From: Cololabis saira
Lineage: Eukaryota > Chordata > Actinopteri > Beloniformes > Belonidae
NCBI RefSeq assembly: GCF_033807715.1
Contig: NC_084601.1
Coordinates: 20,974,129 to 21,038,128, forward strand
Reading direction: 5' to 3'
Length of the DNA stretch: 64,000 bases
This document shows, in pieces, positions 57,365 through 64,000 of the stretch (the first letter of the stretch is position 1; each line of letters opens with the position of its first letter). Made by a program: the position numbers and the translations under genes. The notes under the pieces were generated by a model that made no database searches, was not told where the DNA came from, and worked only from the letters and a program-made list of their open reading frames with translations.

Positions 57365-57950
57365 TGTTTGTTGTTGTTTAAATTGAATTGAAATTTTATT
57401 TCAAACATGAAACAGTAGTGAAAACAAAACAATAATAATCAATAATATCAATAATAAATAAATGTAAATAGGAAAAAAAAGACAAAAATATAAATAAAAA
57501 CATGCATCCATCATAATTAACATGCTCGAAAAGGAGTAGGAAGAAGCAAAAACGTATTAAATCCTACCCCCTAAACTCGCTCCGGGGGAACATAATTATA
57601 TAAAAATATACAGAATAATGTTTTAAATTTTAAAACTCAGTTATGTTTAAAATGATATAAAAAATGTTTAAATATTATTTTCATTAATTTGTTTTGTTTT
57701 CCTTCAAGTATTAGACATGTGACAAGCAAATGAACGATAGGAACTTTTGTGGTTATCGGTCGGACCACTTTGCAGCGGGACTGCATTGCACTTGACTTAT
57801 TTACGTTTGATGCTGATACCTGAAACTGGAGTATAAAGATGGATAGCTGGCTAGCAACAGGGAGAATTAAAAAGTTTGGAGGTGGGCCGCGAACATTTTT
57901 GAGACATAAAACTGGGCCCTGAGTTGGAAAAGGTTGGGAACCACTGCTCT
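57365..57950 (-). repeat. LINE 3' end and hAT end relics
   Basis: 57365-57600 in complement resembles a fish LINE 3' region (GGAGTAGGAAGAAGC, then AATCCTACCCC and AT-rich tail). 57880-57945 (GGCCCTGAGTTGGAAAAGG, TTGGGAACCACTG) resembles one end of a hAT element of the CAGTGGTTCCCAACC kind. Neither has a second end that I could find. Confidence 0.35.
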
Positions 57951-58029
57951 ATTTCATTATAATCAAAATTAATTTAATTCCTATACAAAAAAAAAAGATA
58001 TCTATATAACACATAATATATATTATGTG

Positions 58030-58205
<176 letters not shown>

Positions 58206-58436
58206 CAGAGCCCCACCACAAAAGCAACCAAAATCATGAAACAGATTAAGCGATAGTGAGAGAAACGACAGCAACTAAGTGAGGACCTGAAGACAGACTG
58301 GTAGAGTGCAATGATAATGTGGATTTGGTACACACTTCACATCAATGAGAAAATAAGAATAGCAAGTATAAAAATAGGTGAAAAAAAAGGGAACATTGTT
58401 CTCTGTATGATGAAATAAAACTGAAGTCATACTAAC

Positions 58437-58496
58437 CAGGCATCGGCTCTTCTTGTTTTTTGACAGGACAATAAACAGAACGCCAACAACGATACC
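58437..58496 (-). CDS. tmem54: tmem54 exon, end of second membrane helix
   Basis: 20 codons (GIVVGVLFIVLSKNKKSRCL) between acceptor TGTCTGTTTGCAG and donor GTTAGT, phase 0 on both sides. It supplies the second half of the second membrane helix and a short basic cytoplasmic loop. It matches in position the human segment around SGIAAIVLSRYL (from memory). It links the exons at 60715 and 54676 in frame. Confidence 0.85.
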
Positions 58497-58503
58497 CTGC
58501 AAA

Positions 58504-59205
58504 CAGACAATTGGTGAGATTTTAAATACAAATGCTATTCATAAAAGATTTCATATACATATACACAAGTACGTGTGTAAATATAAAATCAGGGTGCATT
58601 TGACTGCAAAATGTACTTGAACCCCAGATATACATTCAGACACAAATGCAATCGATGGAACTGAACTCGTTTCAGCTTCGTGAAGGGAAGTACACCTGCT
58701 CTTGACCAGTTTAACTTCACAGAGTCAGTTACCGCGGTAACAGACTCAAAGTATGAGTTAGCTCAACTGAACCCTCCTACTCGGGGTTCACTAACCTCAG
58801 CGTGTGCAGAAAACTCTGAGCTTCTGAGTTCAGTGTTCAACATACTCAGAGTTTCAACATAACCCGCTTTGTGAAACGGACTCCTTTCGTTTCCACAAGG
58901 GATTCATATAATTGTTTTGATGCAAATGCATTTAATTAATTGTTTTCTATGGGTTTGTAAAAAGAACTTAAGGTTATGTATAAAAAAAACTCGATGGCCT
59001 GTTCAGCAGAATCATGCTGCTTCAAGAATAACAGTCAGTTTCATTAAACAAAATATTGGAGTATTTATAATAATAATTGTCATCTAGCTGTCACAGTCTC
59101 CCGTCTCTACAATTAGCAAAAACCACCCAAAGTAGTTGAACCATTCTGGTTGTCTCTTGTGACAACTGCTCATCACCTCGATCTGCCCTGTCACACGTCA
59201 ACAGT
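58504..59205. other. tmem54 intron sequence, nothing recognised
   Basis: About 700 bp, no element identified. Confidence 0.45.
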
Positions 59206-59207
59206 TA

Positions 59208-59697
59208 CCCCTTTTCCACCAAACCGGTTCCAGGGCTGGTTCTGGGCCAGTGCTGAGTTTAGAACCAGGCTTTCTGTTCCCGCTGAACTGGCTCTGGGCC
59301 AGAAAAAACGGTTCCAAGGTAGCACCAACTCTTAGCTGGGCTAGAGGAAAGAACCGCTTACATAAGCGGAGGGGGCGGAGTTGTTAAGACCAATGGCAAC
59401 AGCAAGACGGCGACATTTTCAAATAAGAATTAATCTGGATAGACAACTTGTCTTTTAGCGATATGGTCCACGGAGGTGCTACGTGGAGAAGGTCCGTATT
59501 AGAGCAAATACGTTGTTGTTGCTTCAACTTTCGAACCAATGTAAATGCAGAAACGTAACTGACATTTGCAGTGACGTAATGATTTGGCTCCCCTTAGCAC
59601 CCGAGCTATGAAAAAACAAACCGGTTCTCAGCTGGTTCGCAAGTTGAACGAGTTGTGAACCAGAACCAGCCCTGGAACCGGTTTGGTGGAAAAGGGG
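59208..59697. mobile_element. MITE with 38-bp perfect inverted ends
   Basis: 490 bp. Both ends start CCCCTTTTCCACCAAACCGG and stay identical as inverted repeats for about 38 bases (next part TTCCAGGGCTGGTTCTGG). TA lies outside each end (59206-59207, 59698-59699), which would fit a mariner-like target, but the outer flanks are themselves symmetric, so this is uncertain. No coding capacity. Confidence 0.85.
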
Positions 59698-60004
59698 TAA
59701 GTGATGGCGCCAGCTCACAGAGCTCGAGGACATGATGACAGAAGCAAATAAGGGAGGAGGCCGAGGGGCTACAGCCGACTTGTTGATCCGATTCAATTAG
59801 GGACAAATAAGGTTGTTTGTTATGTTAAGTTTAGGTCCTTATTTATTTTACTTGTTTTTTTTGTGTGTGTGGTAAAATATAAAACGGGGCATTCTGTCGA
59901 ACCCTTTAAAAAAATGTTTATTGTGTAATATGCATTACATGGAGCACCCAATAAAGAAACATGAAAAAAAAAATATAAAATCAGTCCGGTGCAGCTCTCT
60001 TTTA

Positions 60005-60572
60005 GCGCTTTTCCACTAGTTGGAGGCGGGTTGGAGTTAAGCTGCTGTGACGTATTTGATTGTGTGATCTAAACAAAGAAGACAACACTAAAGATGTAGA
60101 ACCTGGAGGAGATGATAGATGTGCTGCTGGGTCTGTGGCTTGTGTTCGATATCAAGTTAAAAAATGCTTGAAGTGACAGAGCTCCTGGTAGATCTGGTCG
60201 TTCCTCATCGCCCGTCTAGATCCCTTTTTAATTCTCTCCTCAGCCACCAGGTTTATGAACATCTGCACCTCAGAGTTGGATCACCAAACAGACTTTTGCG
60301 CTGCCATTGCTGGTCGAATAAAATGAACAAGAAGCCGCAAGTCGCTCTTTCGCTGATTTCTGCCTCCTGACTCAGACGTCTGATTCCAACCCCCCGACCA
60401 ATCGGTGGCCTGTAGTGTGATGACGTCAGATGCAGCCGACTCAGCCGCTTAGAACCTCAGCAGAGTAGTTACATAAAAAGTATCTACTCGGCACGTTAGA
60501 CCCCTAGTGGAAAAGCACAAAACCGAGCGAGGCGAGCCGAGTCGGGCTGAGTAGGTACTAGTGGAAAAGCGC
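60005..60572. mobile_element. CCACTAGTAC-type MITE, copy C (inverted)
   Basis: 568 bp from GCGCTTTTCCACTAGT to CTAGTGGAAAAGCGC. The interior (for example GTTTATGAACATCTGCACC and CGCCCGTCTAGATCCC) matches copies A and B in reverse orientation. The left inner end has lost the CCTACTCAGCC part. Confidence 0.75.
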
Positions 60573-60714
60573 AGCAGGTCCTCGTTTCAACTCTGGCTCA
60601 TTTCAGATGTTGGCAGCACCATTTTTAATGGTTGCGATGCAGAGGTGACACCCAGCTAAACCCTCAACACTTCTGAAATGTTGCTGGACCGTTATAAGCA
60701 TGTGTAGCACTCAC

Positions 60715-60911
60715 CACCATCCCTGAAGCGAGGGCTATCACGTTGGAGATGGCGTACTCCATGGCCCGGGCCTGCTTGTGCAGGTTGATGTGTCTGAGCA
60801 CCACGCCATGCACCAGGGCTCCCAGCAGGAAGTTAACGTGTCCAATAATGATCACGCTGAGGCCCGCCTTCATCTGCGCCCCGGGCTCTTCCAGGCTGGT
60901 GCAACACACTC
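60715..60911 (-). CDS. tmem54: tmem54 exon with first membrane helix
   Basis: Two bases completing an upstream codon, then 65 codons from VCCTSLEEPGAQMKAG to ASGMV, between a CCCCCCAG acceptor and a GTGAGT donor. GLSVIIIGHVNFLLGALVHG is the first membrane helix and corresponds to human GLVLVVLGHVSFITAALFHG (from memory). MEYAISNVIALASGMV starts the second. The start codon must lie in a further exon to the right (above 60911), which I could not identify. The acceptor's polypyrimidine tract is an unusual pure run of ten C. Confidence 0.9.
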
Positions 60912-60919
60912 CTGGGGGG

Positions 60920-62386
60920 GGGGGTAAGTCATTGAAGCAAAGTAGCAAAAATCATTTCTGGGATTGTTACGTCATCCACGTTGCCTTTGTATTGACCACA
61001 GACATGTCAGCCAGGTCGAACCCCCAGCCGCTGTGTTAATGATTGGCTGCTGAGCACATAGATGTAGTGCCGGCTGTGTAAACTGAGACTGTCCACAGCA
61101 TCAGGTCAGAGTGGACTAGAAGCCCCAGAGAAGTCATCTGAGGCACCAATAAACTACATTAACTAGCAATAAGTAATTAAGATTCAATAAAAGTATAATG
61201 AGAAAATCTTTTGGATCAGTCCAATACTTTTCTGTCAGATTGCTTCAGTTACGCTGCATATTGAAAAAACACAACCTCCAAACCATTCATGTCCTTATTT
61301 CAATACCTAAAGGCTGTTACACCGACACCATTTAGCCAGAATAAGCCAACGTATCAAATTTACTCTAAAAAGCTGAACTACAGATGTTATTTGTTTTTTT
61401 TGGGGGGGGGCGGTTTGGTACATATGTAGCGCATTCATAATGAGTTGGCCGTATACAGTATATAACATATTCACAATGTATCAAAATCCTTTATAGTTCC
61501 TTGTTGATTTTATTCTAGGAGCTTTTGTCGGTATCGTCTTGTTTTTTATTGTAGTGTTTTATTTGTGTTATTATTGATTGTGACATTCCGGTGTCTGTGA
61601 AAGGTGCTATATTAATAAAATTTACTTATTTACTTACTTATAGAGTGTTTCAAAAACGTGAAGTTCACTAATAACAACGAAGGCTTTGCGTGTTCCAAAC
61701 GTTCAGTACTTCTGCCCGACGATAGGCTAAATTACCCATAATGCATCTCAGCTTATAAAAAGGCTGCCACTCAAAGCCGCACTACCCACCGCAGGAGTGG
61801 CAGTATCAACATCAACTCCACCATAATGACAAAAACATTGACGACACTGCTGAGAAGTCTCCGGTTTAGGAGTTTGCAACGATGATGCAGATTCTAACGC
61901 GTCTTGGGCATCGTCTGTGGCCTCCACCTCCTCCGAGCCAACAGACTTCCCCCATACGGTGGTCAAACTTCCAAACTGCAGCACAGGGGAGCCACAGCTT
62001 GCTCCAGGGATGAGCAGCTGGTAAAGAAGACCCGCACACTGGTCCAGCTTGAGGAGCTGCAGCGCTTTTATTTACCGCACTCCAGCCGAGTATAGCTACG
62101 CCGTTCACTCTCTCATCCACGCCGCCTCACGTCTGGATTGCACGCTCACACACGCAAAGCTCAGCCCGTTAAAGGGCACATGACACCCTTATGTCAAGCT
62201 TATGCTGCTGTTGGAGGACAACTAGTACGTACTCTCGTCTCAGCCTTGCTGGAGCCTTCGATTCTCAGATGGACGTCCGCTCATCTTAAAGTAACACGTG
62301 TGAAGGAGGAGCTCCCGTTTGCGAGACGTAGGAGCCGTACGTTGGCAGAAGCAAAGAGCTTTTGTGTGTGCAGAAAATGTTTTGAT
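60920..62386. other. Noncoding sequence upstream of the known tmem54 exons
   Basis: The first exon of tmem54 could be here or outside the window. 61590-61640 looks like a LINE tail (GGTGCTATATTAATAAAATTT then ACTTA repeats). 61740-62160 is GC-richer with short - strand frames of no known family. Confidence 0.4.
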
Positions 62387-63101
62387 TAGGGCGGGGGATG
62401 GATTCAGATGTCAAGAATCGATTTGATTCCAATTCTTAAGACAAGAATCGATTATCACGATTTGATTCGATCCGATTCGATTCCGACATTGATTTGGGTT
62501 AGTGTTATTAAAACCATTTTTTGAGCTCTTGCATGAATTATATGACTGTGTTATGCAACATATTAATACTAGTATTATATTGAGATTCAACAGCAAGTAT
62601 TGGCAACCAATGATGGCTCCCAGTATGCTTATATAATGGCTTTCAGAAACATCGTGTTGCAAAATTATCAAACAGATCCAGGGCAGCAAATAGAGGACGT
62701 ATGAAATCGGTTTTATTTTTTCTCACATTCCATTTAAATTTTTTCCATTTTCTGTCTATTTTGGTTTTTAAATTTTGAGAATTCGGTTTTTAGCATTTTA
62801 TGCAAATGTAACCCCAAAACAGTGCATAAAGTAATGAAATATAGACAATTTATGCAATTATAACTGAAAACTTTAATGTTTTCATACATTTAAACATATT
62901 TAAAGGCAAAAACATGGCACAAGTTATTCTCTTGTCCAACAAAACATTCCTTTTTTGTGCATAAACAAAAAAATACCAAAAGTTGTAATGTAATGATGAC
63001 CAAACAAAAAAAAAAAAAAAAAAAAATCGATCTAGACATAGGAATTTTCAGGAATTAATATGAGAATCGATTTAGAATCGGAAAATTGATTTTTTTCAAC
63101 A
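62387..63101. mobile_element. hAT-like non-autonomous element, copy 2
   Basis: Same family as 5267-6086, same orientation. It runs from TAGGGCGGGGGATGG through GAATCGAT-rich ends to GATTTTTTTCAACACA. The last few bases and the target duplication are missing, so the right end is damaged. An A-run at about 63006-63026 replaces part of the interior. Confidence 0.75.
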
Positions 63102-64000
63102 CAGGCCCAGTTTCGACGACCTACGATAGCACGCTCCATCGTGCTCTTAACCTATGCAAGACCTACCCATGACTTGTTAGACATATGCTAGTGTATTCAG
63201 CAATTGTTCCAAAGTCGGCATAAACTGTAAATCGTCAAGGTGCAACAGGACCTTTAACTGCAGAAACAGGGAGAGAGATCATGTAGCTTTGGCTTTGCTC
63301 ACAAATGTCAGCTCACTCCCTTGTTCCCTAGTTTCCTTTCATTGCATTCAAATCTTAAATTGAAACAAAGGAACTTTGACCTTTTTTTTTAAGATCAGAG
63401 GGTGTAGGTGTGGAGGCTAGGTCACTTTCATGACACTGTTCAAGATTTACTCGTTCAGTCACTCTCTCGTTCTCTCATCCGTCACTGCCTTTAAACTAGT
63501 TAGTGAGGACAGACACCTGGTAGAGTTGTGCCTGGTTTCATCCCAACTCAGGTTCATCCACATTGTGCAGGCCTAATGTGTTTATCTTCTCAAAGGACAT
63601 CCAAAACAACTGGTAGTCGGGAACAAACTCGGAACAACAAATCAGAGAGATGGATGGGTATAACGAGAGAGAAGGCATTTCTGCCAAAAAAGCGAAGACT
63701 TCTTGTAAATATCTCTAAAAAAATGGGATACCGAATTTAACTTTCCTGATGAGCAGGATGGGCGATGTTAGTGTCTCTCACGGGGAAGGAACGTGTGTCT
63801 GTGTCATCAGTCATTAATGCCAGAGAGCCACATGAGTGAAAATGTAAATGTTTCACTTGAAGACAATCAATGTGTATATAAACTGAAAATACCGTAGTAA
63901 TATAAATAAATGTGCTTTAATTCAATTTTGTGTTTTCATTTAGGCTCCATTATAGGAATTACATACATAGGAATGTCAGGAATTTCAGGGTCGGCCTATC
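63102..64000. other. Unrecognised noncoding sequence
   Basis: About 0.9 kb without exon, repeat or RNA gene that I can support. Confidence 0.5.

Noticed and set aside
61748..62120. Candidate first exon of tmem54 on the - strand
   Set aside because: The - strand frames here lack resemblance to the TMEM54 amino terminus and a donor giving the required phase to join 60911 was not evident.

Overview
The window is nuclear DNA of a ray-finned fish (teleost). It has short vertebrate-type exons in large introns, no operons, and a very dense mixture of teleost transposon families (Tc1, hAT, Harbinger, TTAA-type elements, L1, L2/CR1-like LINEs, Gypsy, endogenous retrovirus). Two conserved genes can be read. 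hpca (hippocalcin, a neuronal calcium sensor) lies on the + strand in four coding exons: 5062-5157, 14839-15120, 24876-24981 and 37698-37795. Together they encode a full 193-residue protein. tmem54 (a four-pass membrane protein) lies on the - strand with exons at 60715-60911, 58437-58496 and 54676-54867, and a possible last exon at 41543-41909. The tail-to-tail order hpca -> <- tmem54 matches the human HPCA-TMEM54 neighbourhood, as I recall it, and supports both identifications.

Layout: 1-5061 is 5' noncoding sequence of hpca. 5158-14838 (between codons 32 and 33) holds a hAT-like element, a complete 1.26-kb non-autonomous LTR element with internal tandem repeats, a multi-level LINE nest (L2 inside a dispersed repeat inside an L1, plus a Harbinger MITE in the same L1) and a decayed LINE ORF1. 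15121-24875 holds a Gypsy remnant carrying a TTAA-type MITE, microsatellites, several MITEs and LINE tails. 24982-37697 holds a Harbinger relic and a Tc1 element that is itself broken by a TTAA MITE and by a 5.4-kb endogenous retrovirus (ERV-A). 37796 to about 39200 is the hpca 3' UTR, followed by a hAT MITE.

From 40.8 to 61 kb is tmem54 territory. It contains a 3.6-kb GC-rich minisatellite that appears to have grown out of a LINE reverse-transcriptase fragment, a second retrovirus copy (ERV-B) inserted inside that minisatellite, a solo LTR of the same family, more hAT/Harbinger-like MITEs and a 173-bp CA microsatellite. No rRNA, tRNA, CRISPR or bacterial-type feature is seen.

The most notable structure is the ERV pair. 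The two insertions share nearly identical interiors, defects and a hAT passenger included, but carry LTRs of different length with unrelated central U3 sequence. Each copy has apparently identical LTR pairs and a 4-bp target duplication, so both look recent. They are direct repeats on either side of hpca exon 4. Every gene function stated is inferred from sequence and family knowledge; no database search was run.
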